DNA of 47,020 bases from contig CAMASH010000022.1 in assembly GCA_945860745.1 (NCBI GenBank), positions 1 through 47,020 on the forward strand, read 5' to 3'. Position numbers and translations under genes: made by a program. Source of the stretch: Chthoniobacter flavus (GTDB lineage: Bacteria > Verrucomicrobiota > Verrucomicrobiia > Chthoniobacterales > Terrimicrobiaceae). The notes below the pieces were generated by a model. It did not search any database. It saw only the letters and a list, made by a program, of their open reading frames with translations, and had not been told where the DNA came from. Numbering within the stretch: position 1 is the stretch's first letter; every line of letters begins with the position of its first letter. Below, in pieces: positions 23,433 through 31,473 of the stretch.

Positions 23433-25436
23433 TTACTGTTTCGCGATCCCCAGCGCGGACATATTCTCAGCATAAAACAGACGCAGGATGGTAGGCTCCA
23501 TGGAAAGCTTTACACCTTTGAGAAGTATTCCATTCGCCGTTTTTTCTGCTGTCACATCGGAAAATTTCTGATGATTAAAAAGATCGATTTGCACCGGGAA
23601 TCCGTATTTATTGCTATCCACAGTGATATCCACGGAACTGTTAACGTTATTTGTCTTCCAAAGGATGATGGTAAGATCCCTCCCGCTTCTTTCGAGAGCG
23701 TAAAATTCAATGTCTTTTGTGGCTGAGAGTGTTACCGGGAATTCTGGCTTCGCAAAATCTGGCCGACTGTCAAAAATGTTTGCCACGGTGCGAAAGGCGT
23801 ACCAACCCGGATATCTCGTGAAAGTTGGGTTAGAGTTTGCGTCCAGAACTAAATCCATATAGCCGAAAAATCCATACCAATATGGCGTCTCCTTCCCTGG
23901 TTGCTTCAGTGCCCGGATCGAGACGTAATAAGGTGCGACATAGGCATTGTTGAGCCACCAGGAAAACATCGTCCGAGCTATCATGTCGGCTTGCCCCTTG
24001 TTGTTATAGCGTGAGTAGGGATCGGTGGGAGGATTCCGTTCCTTCGTGTCGCTTGAGATGTAACCAACCCCATTGCTCAACAAGGCGAACGACTGACCAT
24101 GATTAAGCTCCTTGAGTTCAGTCATATATTGCGTCACGGCATTATAATCGTAGTGATTGAATGCCACGGCGTTAGCGACGTTTCCATAACCAGCCTTGAC
24201 CAGATCAAGAATATCCTTGAAACGTGAGCTGGAGGCCGCATAGCCCGAGACTTTAACCTCTGGTGCGACCTCCCGAACCGCCTGAACGCACGTTTTTAGA
24301 AATCCCATGTAGTCCTCCGTTGACCAATCTTCCTTGTTTCCTCGGTTGGAGTCCCCCATCTCGTCGCCTAGGATCACGTAATCCACCTGGCCGTCAAAGA
24401 GGGTGAGCACATCCTTGATCCATTGGCTGAACTCCTTGATTTTGTTGTCTGGATTGCGCGGATGAGAAATCCAGAAACTGACTGCGGGATCTTTACCTGG
24501 CGCATCAAATTCCATTGCCCGCTTGTAGGGAGGATCAAGCCTCAGGCCAACCTTGAGATCGTAGGCCTTGCTGATGCGGGACACCTCCTTGATCCCGACC
24601 TTCGTTTGGTCGGAGATCGTGAAGGAGATATTCTCGGTTCCCACCCCATCGGGATAGGTGTTAAAATGAATTTTTGTCATCCCAAGTTCCGCGAACTCCT
24701 TGAAGAGAGCCTCCTGGATATCCGAGCGCTGCGTTCCATCCGGCGAACTTCCGCCCCATTGTGGATAATACATGGGGGTGGAATATGGATTCACTCGCTC
24801 CGACAGGGGTTTCGCTTCCGAGCGCAAACGGAAAGCCAACTGTCGCAATTGGGGTAAATTACTGAATCCTTCGGCTTTAGGGCCCGCTGGCCTCGAGACC
24901 GAGGGCACCTCTTCCGTTGAAGGATCGCTCTCCGAAAACCGAATGTTGTCAATATAACATTCAAATGATTCGTCCTGCTTATAACTCAAACCATCATAAA
25001 AAAGATTTAATCCATCAACCTCGACTGCATCCTCCGGAATGGGCAGCGAAACCGTCACCCATTCATTTTCCAAAGCACGGGTATGAATATCATCCATGTT
25101 GATAATCTCATCACGATTCAACAACTGACAACCAATGCGGCCCTGTATGGCCCCGCCGGCCCGCACATCCATGACAAGAAATTTTTTTCCGGCGAGTGTA
25201 GCTCGATCAAACCGTGCTTCTACAGCATTTCCATATCGGTTCACGCCATCCGGCTTGAATTTCCAGAGAAATCCACCTGTGCCCGTCTTTGCCGCAACGT
25301 TTGAGCCTGCCTCGATTGCAGAAGCATGGTCACTGGTCCATGAAGTCCCCCCCCCTTCAAAATCATCAATAATAATGTCTTGAGCCCGGACAGTGCAGAA
25401 TGCGGCGAAAAGAAATAGCCAAACAAATACTTTCAT
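23433..25436 (-). CDS. secreted clan GH-A-like glycoside hydrolase
   Basis: A 667-residue protein with signal peptide MKVFVWLFLFAAFCTVRAQ. Residues ~20-155 form a carbohydrate-binding-like beta-sandwich ('IDDFEGGGTSWTSD', 'YIDNIRFSE'). From ~200 a TIM barrel follows: 'HFNTYPDGVGTENISFT', 'YDLKVGLRLDPPYKRAM', 'DYVILGDEMGDSN' (Glu after strand 4, candidate acid/base), 'VAFNHYDYNA', 'FALLSNGVGYIS' and 'MFSWWLNNAYVAPYYVS'. The last ~110 residues form a beta domain. The exact GH family is unclear. It shares the operon with a second secreted hydrolase 2 bases downstream. The DNA here and up to 27.4 kb appears less GC-rich than its surroundings. Confidence 0.7.
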   Translation of the reverse strand: MKVFVWLFLFAAFCTVRAQDIIIDDFEGGGTSWTSDHASAIEAGSNVAAKTGTGGFLWKFKPDGVNRYGNAVEARFDRATLAGKKFLVMDVRAGGAIQGRIGCQLLNRDEIINMDDIHTRALENEWVTVSLPIPEDAVEVDGLNLFYDGLSYKQDESFECYIDNIRFSESDPSTEEVPSVSRPAGPKAEGFSNLPQLRQLAFRLRSEAKPLSERVNPYSTPMYYPQWGGSSPDGTQRSDIQEALFKEFAELGMTKIHFNTYPDGVGTENISFTISDQTKVGIKEVSRISKAYDLKVGLRLDPPYKRAMEFDAPGKDPAVSFWISHPRNPDNKIKEFSQWIKDVLTLFDGQVDYVILGDEMGDSNRGNKEDWSTEDYMGFLKTCVQAVREVAPEVKVSGYAASSSRFKDILDLVKAGYGNVANAVAFNHYDYNAVTQYMTELKELNHGQSFALLSNGVGYISSDTKERNPPTDPYSRYNNKGQADMIARTMFSWWLNNAYVAPYYVSIRALKQPGKETPYWYGFFGYMDLVLDANSNPTFTRYPGWYAFRTVANIFDSRPDFAKPEFPVTLSATKDIEFYALERSGRDLTIILWKTNNVNSSVDITVDSNKYGFPVQIDLFNHQKFSDVTAEKTANGILLKGVKLSMEPTILRLFYAENMSALGIAKQ

Positions 25437-25463
25437 TGGAAAAGAGAGGAATATTAAAAGGAC

Positions 25464-26222
25464 CTATTGCTTAAATGGCAGGAATGTTGCGTCCATGAAA
25501 TCTGTCTGCCAAGACGGTGGCGCTTTACTCGTTGGAAGCCAGCCTCCGTGGCCATCAAGATAAACAAATACTGCGCCACCGCCGTAGCGATCCACAGCGG
25601 GATTTGGCCAATCCCTATTGAACGTATAACTGCCACCACCATGACCAATGGAACGGTACCCATCATAATCTAGATTAGAGTCGAAGAAGAGAACGATTTT
25701 TGACAACGGCACTTCGGAAATTTGCTGTAATCGGGTTATTCCTTTATTACTTCCGCTGATAAACCCATGCCCCCCAGTAATATAGTCATTGCTCCCATAG
25801 CTGCAGAGGCCTTTGAGTTTTTCTTTCGTTTCTGCTGAGGTTCCCGGAAGGAAGTCGGTGAGATTATAGTCGGCCGGCACGATCTTCCGCTTGTCACCTG
25901 GGCTTCGAAACACCGCAGCGTTTTCTCCAACATAAGGAAATAGAAGCTGCCAGAGATAATACGAACCATAAAAGCCGCTGTATTTTTGATAGAAGGCGAA
26001 CTCGCCTTCATGTTCGCCAATATAGGTTGTATGCGCCACCGCAAGTTGCCGTAGGTTTGAGAGAGATTTTACCCGACCCGCATTAGTAAGTAATCGCTGC
26101 GCTGGACTCATCAAGAGAATAACCAGAATAGCGATGATCGAAATGGCGACCAAGATTTCCAGCAAAGTGAAGCCCTTGCGAAACACTTGGCAGGTCCCAG
26201 AAGAATGAAATGCGGAATGCAT
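25464..26222 (-). CDS. prepilin-like protein with N-methylation motif (type II pseudopilin family)
   Basis: A 252-residue protein with the type IV prepilin signal: RKGFTLLEILVAISIIAILV at residues 15-34, cleaved after Gly17 with Glu at +5. The C-terminal part holds 'NLRQLAVAHTTYIGEHEGEF' and ends '..GGAVFVYLDGHGGWLP', the H-x-DG-like motif seen in the abundant prepilin-type proteins of planctomycetes and verrucomicrobia. Residues before the motif (MHSAFHSSGTCQVF) are the leader; a later start would be possible but no better one is seen. Function in such bacteria is unclear; here it lies between a PEP-CTERM protein and two secreted hydrolases, pointing to secretion or display. Confidence 0.8.
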   Translation of the reverse strand: MHSAFHSSGTCQVFRKGFTLLEILVAISIIAILVILLMSPAQRLLTNAGRVKSLSNLRQLAVAHTTYIGEHEGEFAFYQKYSGFYGSYYLWQLLFPYVGENAAVFRSPGDKRKIVPADYNLTDFLPGTSAETKEKLKGLCSYGSNDYITGGHGFISGSNKGITRLQQISEVPLSKIVLFFDSNLDYDGYRSIGHGGGSYTFNRDWPNPAVDRYGGGAVFVYLDGHGGWLPTSKAPPSWQTDFMDATFLPFKQ

Positions 26223-26249
26223 GGGGAGTTTTTGAAAACGACCTGCTGA

Positions 26250-26277
26250 CTGTGGAGAGGCCAGTCCCTCCCCACAG
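26250..26277 (-). terminator. possible hairpin terminator after the PEP-CTERM gene
   Basis: CTGTGGAGAGG and CCTCCCCACAG pair with one mismatch (10 bp plus mismatch) around a short loop. It lies between the PEP-CTERM gene and the prepilin-like gene, and on the minus strand a TTTTC follows after about 12 bases. It may weaken read-through so that the first gene is more highly expressed than the rest. Confidence 0.35.
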
Positions 26278-26307
26278 AAGCTTCGTTTATCGAAAGTTAG
26301 ACAGGTT

Positions 26308-27108
26308 TTAGATAGCCGACGCGCGCTTGCGTCGGAGAATCAAACCCATGGCTCCAAAGACAGCGAGAGCCAACGTATAGGTCGGCTCGGGAACAGGAGC
26401 ATAAGCTCCTTCATCTGTCCAAGAGACGAAATTCCAATTTGTCGCACCATAGAATGCACCAGAAGAATAGTCGCCAATAATGACCCTATTTGGAACGAGT
26501 GCAAATCCAGATGCAAGCAGTGCTCCCGATGACCAGAGTGGGGTAACATTTCCATTTGTGTACAGATTCCATTTGTCTAAGGCAAGACTTCCATCGTATG
26601 TAACTCTGTAAGTGATCTCCTGGGTCGTGTCCAGAAAGAACTCAGCAACAAATGATCCTCCGTTTTGAACCATCACTTTGTCGGAAAACAGATTGAATGA
26701 GAGATACCTACCGTCTGCAACTACAATAGTGCCACCAAATCCAGTTGTGGCATCAAATGCCTGAGCGGTGTCCACGCTCGCCAGCCATTCCGCAGTCATC
26801 AGGCTACTCTGCACCATTCCAAAGTCATTGAAAAAGCTTTGGGTTTGCCCCGCGACTGTAGTAACCATCTGAAGTGATCCGCCCACGAGAGAACGATTGT
26901 TGGTATTTGCGTCGAACGCGCTGAAAGCAGGCGTTGTTCCCGCTGGAGGCGTGCCTGCCGTAGTAATGTTAACTGTATCGCCCTCGAATGTGCCTTCCCA
27001 AGTTACGCCGTTTCGATTAACCATCACCGCCGCGTCGAGGACAGAAATAGAAGTGATAGCAATTAACAGTTGAAGGATGATTATGGGCGTTTTTATTTGT
27101 GTTTTCAT
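26308..27108 (-). CDS. PEP-CTERM sorting-domain protein
   Basis: A 266-residue secreted protein. The start is placed at ATG 27108 (MKTQIKTPIIILQLLIAITS, a signal peptide ending near SVLDAA). The body is beta-rich with no known catalytic motif. The C-terminus 'PVPEPTYTLALAVFGAMGLILRRKRAS' is a PEP-CTERM anchor: VPEP, hydrophobic helix and a basic cluster, processed by an exosortase and linked to surface polysaccharide export. The frame upstream of 27108 belongs to an SGNH hydrolase remnant in another frame. It is the first gene of the long minus-strand operon and stands opposite the ROK regulator. Confidence 0.8.
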   Translation of the reverse strand: MKTQIKTPIIILQLLIAITSISVLDAAVMVNRNGVTWEGTFEGDTVNITTAGTPPAGTTPAFSAFDANTNNRSLVGGSLQMVTTVAGQTQSFFNDFGMVQSSLMTAEWLASVDTAQAFDATTGFGGTIVVADGRYLSFNLFSDKVMVQNGGSFVAEFFLDTTQEITYRVTYDGSLALDKWNLYTNGNVTPLWSSGALLASGFALVPNRVIIGDYSSGAFYGATNWNFVSWTDEGAYAPVPEPTYTLALAVFGAMGLILRRKRASAI

Positions 27109-27139
27109 TTGTGTTTTCTGTTTTTTGGGGATTAGGAAA

Positions 27140-27316
27140 CTAGGGAATAAAGGGCCGGCAAACGGGTGACGCCAGATCGAAAATGGCAAGCTCCTCAAAC
27201 AGGTGGCGAGCCAGAAGTGCGTGACCGAAGGCATTGGGATGAAGGGAATCGCTCATAAGGTACTCCAGGTTGTGTGAGGCGTTCTCTCTGGCATAGCGCG
27301 GCCAGAAGGCTTCGGA
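27140..27316 (-). pseudogene. C-terminal remnant of an SGNH/GDSL hydrolase
   Basis: On the minus strand from 27316 to a TAG at 27140-27142 there is an open stretch of 58 codons reading FWPRYARENASHNLEYLMSD, SLHPNAFGHALLARHLFEEL, then AIFDLASPVCRPFIP. 'DSLHPNAFGHALLARHL' is block V of SGNH hydrolases with the catalytic Asp and His (DxxHPN..GH..LA). The frame is closed by a TGA at 27317-27319 and no N-terminal blocks are found, so only the 3' end of the gene survives in the spacer between the two operons. Confidence 0.7.
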
Positions 27317-27413
27317 TCAATCAGAGACGCACCGGTCGAAAGACTGGCTGGGGTGTCTGACAGAAGTTGATTGCGTTCCTGCGTCATTTAATCGTCATCA
27401 TGTAGTAATTCGT

Positions 27414-27452
27414 AATTTTGTCAAATTATTTTTAATTTGTCAGTGTAAATTA
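27414..27452. promoter_or_regulatory. AT-rich spacer with ROK-type operator candidate
   Basis: TAATTT (27433-27438) and AAATTA (27447-27452) form an inverted repeat with an 8-base spacer, a shape like NagC/Mlc operators. Upstream, TTTTGTCAAATTA (27416-27428) shares TTTGTCA with 27436-27442, giving a second half-site. The repeats lie 40-80 bases before the ROK start and about 310 bases from the start of the divergent operon. The ROK protein may repress both; this is inference. Confidence 0.45.
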
Positions 27453-27492
27453 GCATTTGTCTATTCATCTTCACTGTGTATTATTTCTAAAA

Positions 27493-28743
27493 ATGACGGG
27501 CATTCTTCACTCCAGATTAGATGAAAAATCTACTCCAGATGTCAAAGCCTTGGGGGCTTACAACGCCCTGTCGGTGCTGGAACTTGTGCGGGTGCTGGGG
27601 CCGATCTCGCGAGCCGACCTGGCACGGCGGACATCGTTCAAATCGGCGGCGCTAACAGGGCTGGTGCGGTACTTAATCGAAGAGGGGCTGTTGATCGAGA
27701 CAGAGGAGACGCGGACGGGCGCGCGGGCTGGCCGCCCCGGCCGCCTCCTCCAGGTGAACAGCAGTTTGAAATCTGTGCTCGGCATTGATATTGAGCCCGA
27801 CCATCTGCGCGTGGCTGTCACGGATCTGGGCGGCGCGATTCTGAGCTACCGTCAAATTGTCTGCAATCGGCAACAGGATCCGGAAACTACGTTTGAACTC
27901 ATCAAAAGCGTGAGCCGTGACATGGGAGTCAAATCCGGTGACGTCGTCCGCGTGGGAGCAAGCTGCGCGGGTTTGCTGGACGAACCCAATGGAATTGTGC
28001 TGAGTTCGACCAATCTGCCGAAATGGAAAAACGTCCCGGTCCGCGCCTGGCTGGAGGAAATTTTTGCCGTGCCGGCACACATTGGCCGATCCATCCATCA
28101 AGCCGCCTGGGCCGAGCATTGGTTCCGGGATGAAAACAGCAGCGGCAAAATGCTCGTCGTGACGCTGCGGACCGGTGTCGGCTTCGCGTTGGTGGACAAC
28201 GGGATCGTTTACCAGGGCCGGGATCGCTTTGACGGCGAACTCGGGCACACGGTGATTGATATCAATGGCCCCCTATGCGCCTGCGGCCGCCGGGGATGCC
28301 TGGAGATGTTTCTCTCTCCGGCATCGATGACGCGACGGATCAAGGACAAAGTCGGGCAAGGTCGGGCCAATCGGCTTGCCCCGCTGCTGGCCGCCGGGCT
28401 CGAAGTCGATCCGGAACTGATTTATCGCATGGCCCGGGAGGGCGATCCCGACTGCCGCGGCATCGTCGACGACCTCGTTTATTATTTGGGAATCGGGATC
28501 GGCAATCTGGTCAACCTGCTGAATCCCGACAGCGTCGTATTGTGTGGGGCTATTGATGTGGTGAACGAGGATCTCCTGACCGTTCTGCGCAAGGAGATCG
28601 AAAGGCAATGCCTGCCGCAGTCCTGGAAGAACCTCGATGTGCGGCTTTCCAAGCATGCCGAACGTTCCGCACTCCTCGGAGCTGCTGTCCGCGCGGCGCA
28701 GAACCACGTTAACTCCGTCGTGCAAAGCCATGCCACAAAGTGA
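27493..28743 (+). CDS. ROK-family transcriptional repressor (NagC/XylR-like)
   Basis: A 416-residue regulator. The N-terminal winged HTH is 'LGAYNALSVLELVRVLGPISRADLARRTSFKSAALTGLVRYLIEEGLL' (about residues 20-68). The sugar-binding ROK domain follows, with 'LGIDIEPDHLRVAVTDLGG', the DxGxT-like phosphate loop altered, 'GVGFALVDNGIVYQGRDRFDGELGHTVID' (ExGH) and the zinc motif CACGRRGCLE. 'GIGIGNLVNLLNPDSVVLCG' is the usual C-terminal signature. The ATG at 27493 is preferred over the TTG at 27457. Sugar or amino-sugar ligands release such repressors. It heads the plus-strand operon with a symporter and catabolic enzymes and lies opposite the glycan operon, so it is the likely regulator of both. 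Confidence 0.85.
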   Translation: MTGILHSRLDEKSTPDVKALGAYNALSVLELVRVLGPISRADLARRTSFKSAALTGLVRYLIEEGLLIETEETRTGARAGRPGRLLQVNSSLKSVLGIDIEPDHLRVAVTDLGGAILSYRQIVCNRQQDPETTFELIKSVSRDMGVKSGDVVRVGASCAGLLDEPNGIVLSSTNLPKWKNVPVRAWLEEIFAVPAHIGRSIHQAAWAEHWFRDENSSGKMLVVTLRTGVGFALVDNGIVYQGRDRFDGELGHTVIDINGPLCACGRRGCLEMFLSPASMTRRIKDKVGQGRANRLAPLLAAGLEVDPELIYRMAREGDPDCRGIVDDLVYYLGIGIGNLVNLLNPDSVVLCGAIDVVNEDLLTVLRKEIERQCLPQSWKNLDVRLSKHAERSALLGAAVRAAQNHVNSVVQSHATK

Positions 28744-28835
28744 AGCGACATATGGCGGGATGGATTTTACAGAAGGAAACAAAGGGAACAAAGGCCCAAA
28801 CCCGAATGGCACGAAATTAAGGCTAAAATGCGTTA

Positions 28836-28901
28836 ATGGAGGGACCGGCTCCGTCCGGTCCGTTCTGGAAAAAATGGACGACACGGAGGTCATCCCTCCA
28901 T
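28836..28901. repeat. nested inverted repeats between regulator and symporter genes
   Basis: Outer arms ATGGAGGGA (28836-28844) and TCCCTCCAT (28893-28901) are perfect complements; inside, GGACCGG (28842-28848) and CCGGTCC (28855-28861) form a second perfect hairpin. The 279-base gap 28744-29022 holds nothing else recognisable. It belongs to the class of short palindromic elements also seen at 18300 and 39663 and could act as an mRNA processing or attenuation structure. Confidence 0.5.
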
Positions 28902-29022
28902 CACAAACCCGCTTTAACTCAGCACCATTTTGCCCAAACCCATTCCTTTCTTGGTTTCCTTCGTTTGCTTCTTTGCAAAAAACTCAAATAAACATTCTAG
29001 GGTTTGATCCCGTTCCTTGCTC

Positions 29023-30582
29023 ATGAATATCGCTCCCATCGACTGGCTCATTCTAGGGGTTTCCTTTGTCTTTTTCCTGGCCCTCGCCATTTACCTGAAC
29101 AGTCTCTGCAAAAGCGTCGCCGACTATCTCGTGTCTGGCCGCAAAGTGCGCCTTTGGCTCGGCATGGGTGCGGGCATCGCAGGTGAAGTCGGTCTCATCA
29201 GCATTGTGGGCATGTGCGAGCAGGGGTACCTGAAGGGATTTTCGTTCGTTTTGATTGGAATTTTTTCGATGGTAATCATGGTTCCTTTGTTTGGAATTTT
29301 CGGCTTCGGCATCCAGCGCTTCCGCGCGACCAAGGCGATGTCGGTATCCCAATACGTGGAAATGCGCTACAGCCGCGGCCTGCGTATCCTGACCGGCATC
29401 CTGAACTCCAGCGCCGGGGTGCTCCAAATGGGAATTTTCCCCATCGTGGGCGCCCAGTTCATCCGGGTTCTCATTAACGCCCCCGAAAAAACAGTATGGT
29501 TCGGTGCCCAGGTCCCCGTGGCCTGGATCATTATGGGACTGCTGCTGGCTTGCACCATTTTGTTCAGCCTTCTCGGAGGGTACCTCGCTTTAGTTGTCTC
29601 GAACTTTCTGCACATGATCATCACGATGGCCGCCGTATTCGCCGTCCTTTTCCACATGGTCGGGCAGATCGGACTGCAAACTCTCTGGAGCAAATTGGAG
29701 GCAGGCCGGGGCCTTGCGGGGCTGAATCCTTTCGCGGAACAGGGCGACGCCTATGGGATGGTTTGGTTTCTCTGGCTGATGACCATGAGCATTCTTCTCC
29801 AATTTTCCTATGGTCCCTATCTCCAAAAATACGCCTCGATGGATAAACCTCGCACCGTGTCACTGTCCTTTCTGATCGGCTCGATTTTTGGGAACGGGCG
29901 CACTTTCGTCATCATGGCTTGGGGCGTCGGCGCGCTGGCGGTTTTTGGAACGGCCACGGCGGCGGGCTACCCGGCCAATACCTGGCCCAGCGTGGTAACG
30001 CCGCTGTATCTCTCACAAATCGTTCCCCCGGTGATGATGGGACTTTTGCTCACAGGACTACTCTGGGCGGACATCTCCAATACCGACCAATACCTGCTGA
30101 GTTGGTCCACTTCGATTGTCAACGATTGCATCTGCCCGTTCCTCAAGAACCCGCCGAACCCGAAGCTTCATATCCGCATGGTACGCATTACCATCGTCGT
30201 CCTTTGCGTGTTGTTCTTCTTTTTTGGTATGCTCTATGAGCCCACCACCTCGCTCTGGGACTACCTGTGGCTCTGCGCCAACATCATCGGCGGCACTGGC
30301 GTGATCGTGGTTTTTGGCATGTATTGGCGCGGCGCGAAAACAGCCGGTGCCTATGCCGCAGTGGCGGCTTCCGTCATGCTCCCGCTGGCCGATCTGATCG
30401 CACGCCGCATCTGGCTGGCGCAAGAATGGACCTTTCCGATCAAACCCGAAGTCACCGGACTCGGAACGTATGCGATTGCGATCTCCCTGCTAATCCTGGT
30501 TTCCCTGTGTTCCAGCGAGCAATCAAAATTCTGGGATCTCGGAAAAATTGTTCGCGAAATGAACGCAAAAGGAACCGCCTGA
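29023..30582 (+). CDS. SSS-family sodium/solute symporter
   Basis: A 519-residue membrane protein with about 13 hydrophobic segments, of the solute:sodium symporter family. Signatures are 'DWLILGVSFVFFLALAIYL' (helix 1), 'SVADYLVSGRKVRLWLGMGAG' (family: ..FF.ag+.l), 'KAMSVSQYVEMRYSRGLRIL' and 'SLLGGYLALVVSNFLHMIIT' (equivalent to GG..A...TD..Q). The start codon is ATG 29023, after ttgcTC. It overlaps the next gene by one base (TGATG). Substrate is unknown; operon partners suggest a sugar acid or an aminosugar product released by the secreted hydrolases. The ROK repressor gene lies upstream. Confidence 0.9.
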   Translation: MNIAPIDWLILGVSFVFFLALAIYLNSLCKSVADYLVSGRKVRLWLGMGAGIAGEVGLISIVGMCEQGYLKGFSFVLIGIFSMVIMVPLFGIFGFGIQRFRATKAMSVSQYVEMRYSRGLRILTGILNSSAGVLQMGIFPIVGAQFIRVLINAPEKTVWFGAQVPVAWIIMGLLLACTILFSLLGGYLALVVSNFLHMIITMAAVFAVLFHMVGQIGLQTLWSKLEAGRGLAGLNPFAEQGDAYGMVWFLWLMTMSILLQFSYGPYLQKYASMDKPRTVSLSFLIGSIFGNGRTFVIMAWGVGALAVFGTATAAGYPANTWPSVVTPLYLSQIVPPVMMGLLLTGLLWADISNTDQYLLSWSTSIVNDCICPFLKNPPNPKLHIRMVRITIVVLCVLFFFFGMLYEPTTSLWDYLWLCANIIGGTGVIVVFGMYWRGAKTAGAYAAVAASVMLPLADLIARRIWLAQEWTFPIKPEVTGLGTYAIAISLLILVSLCSSEQSKFWDLGKIVREMNAKGTA

Positions 30583-30791
30583 TGGATTTCTCACCTGAAC
30601 TTGGATTTTGGTCGCCGTTTGTTTTCTGGTATTGCGTTGTCAATGCCATCGCCAGCGTGGGGTTTACCCTCGTGGTCATCATCGGCGGCTTTCACGACCT
30701 CAAATTCCTCTTCCGTGCGCTCCGGGAGGAAACCGTTGATGAAACAGACGACGGGCGGGCGCAACCTCCTCCAACCGATCACACCGTATGA
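30582..30791 (+). CDS. small membrane partner of the symporter
   Basis: A 69-residue protein whose ATG overlaps the symporter's stop by one base. Residues 8-36 form one or two hydrophobic helices (GFWSPFVFWYCVVNAIASVG, then FTLVVIIGGF), followed by a charged cytoplasmic tail (DLKFLFRALREETVDETDDG). Many SSS and related transporters have such a small companion, so it is likely a subunit or stabiliser. The stop overlaps the start of the RraA-like gene (ATGA). Family not identified. Confidence 0.65.
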   Translation: MDFSPELGFWSPFVFWYCVVNAIASVGFTLVVIIGGFHDLKFLFRALREETVDETDDGRAQPPPTDHTV

Positions 30792-31459
30792 ACCAGACAA
30801 CCATCCTTTGTAAAAATGGCGCGCCGCGACTTGCGGCGGATCGTCCCTTTCCATCCAGTGCGAATCTCAGCGATGCGCTCAGCCAATTGGGATTCAAATT
30901 TCAAACCCTCCATAGCCGTATCCGACCAATCACCGGGTGCCCCGTCCAGGGGCCAGCCTACACGGTGCAGTGCTATCCCGGAGCGACCCATGCGGTCGAA
31001 GAGGCTCTGGAGAAAGCCCTCCCTGGAGATGTGCTGGTCGTCAATGGCGAGGGATTTATTGGTGCCGTTCTCATGGGCGGTCTGATGAGTGGTCGGGCTC
31101 GTCAGCGCGGCCTTGCAGGTGCCGTAGTGGACGGCGCGGTCCGCGACGTCGCCGAATTGAAAAAGATGCAATGGCCCGTCTTTGCCGCAGGCATCACGCC
31201 GCGCAGCGGGACCTTTGCTAAGCTCGGACAGCAGCAGGCCATCGTTTCATGCGGCGATGTCATCATCCAACCCAAAGACATGATTGTCGGCGACGAAGAT
31301 GGCGTGGTGGTCATACCTGCCGATTTGCTTGAGGAGACCCTGCAATTGGCGTGCGAGATTGAACAAAGGGAAGCCTTTATCACCCGGGCGCTGAAGAATG
31401 GTTCGAGCCTACCGGAGGCGGCACAGGAGTATCAGGTGAGCCAATTGAAGAAATCCTGA
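30788..31459 (+). CDS. RraA-like protein (HMG/oxaloacetate aldolase family)
   Basis: A 223-residue protein of the RraA fold. The family motif G-x(20)-R-D is seen as 'GGLMSGRARQRGLAGAVVDGAVRD' (about 97-120), with 'PGDVLVVNGEG' before it and 'VIIQPKDMIVGDEDGVVVIP' after it. Members either split 4-hydroxy-4-methyl-2-oxoglutarate and oxaloacetate or inhibit RNase E; the operon with dehydrogenases and a transporter points to an aldolase or decarboxylase acting on a keto acid from sugar breakdown. ATG overlaps the previous stop. The next gene begins 15 bases later. Confidence 0.85.
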   Translation: MNQTTILCKNGAPRLAADRPFPSSANLSDALSQLGFKFQTLHSRIRPITGCPVQGPAYTVQCYPGATHAVEEALEKALPGDVLVVNGEGFIGAVLMGGLMSGRARQRGLAGAVVDGAVRDVAELKKMQWPVFAAGITPRSGTFAKLGQQQAIVSCGDVIIQPKDMIVGDEDGVVVIPADLLEETLQLACEIEQREAFITRALKNGSSLPEAAQEYQVSQLKKS

Positions 31460-31473
31460 TTACCAAGAAAGGG

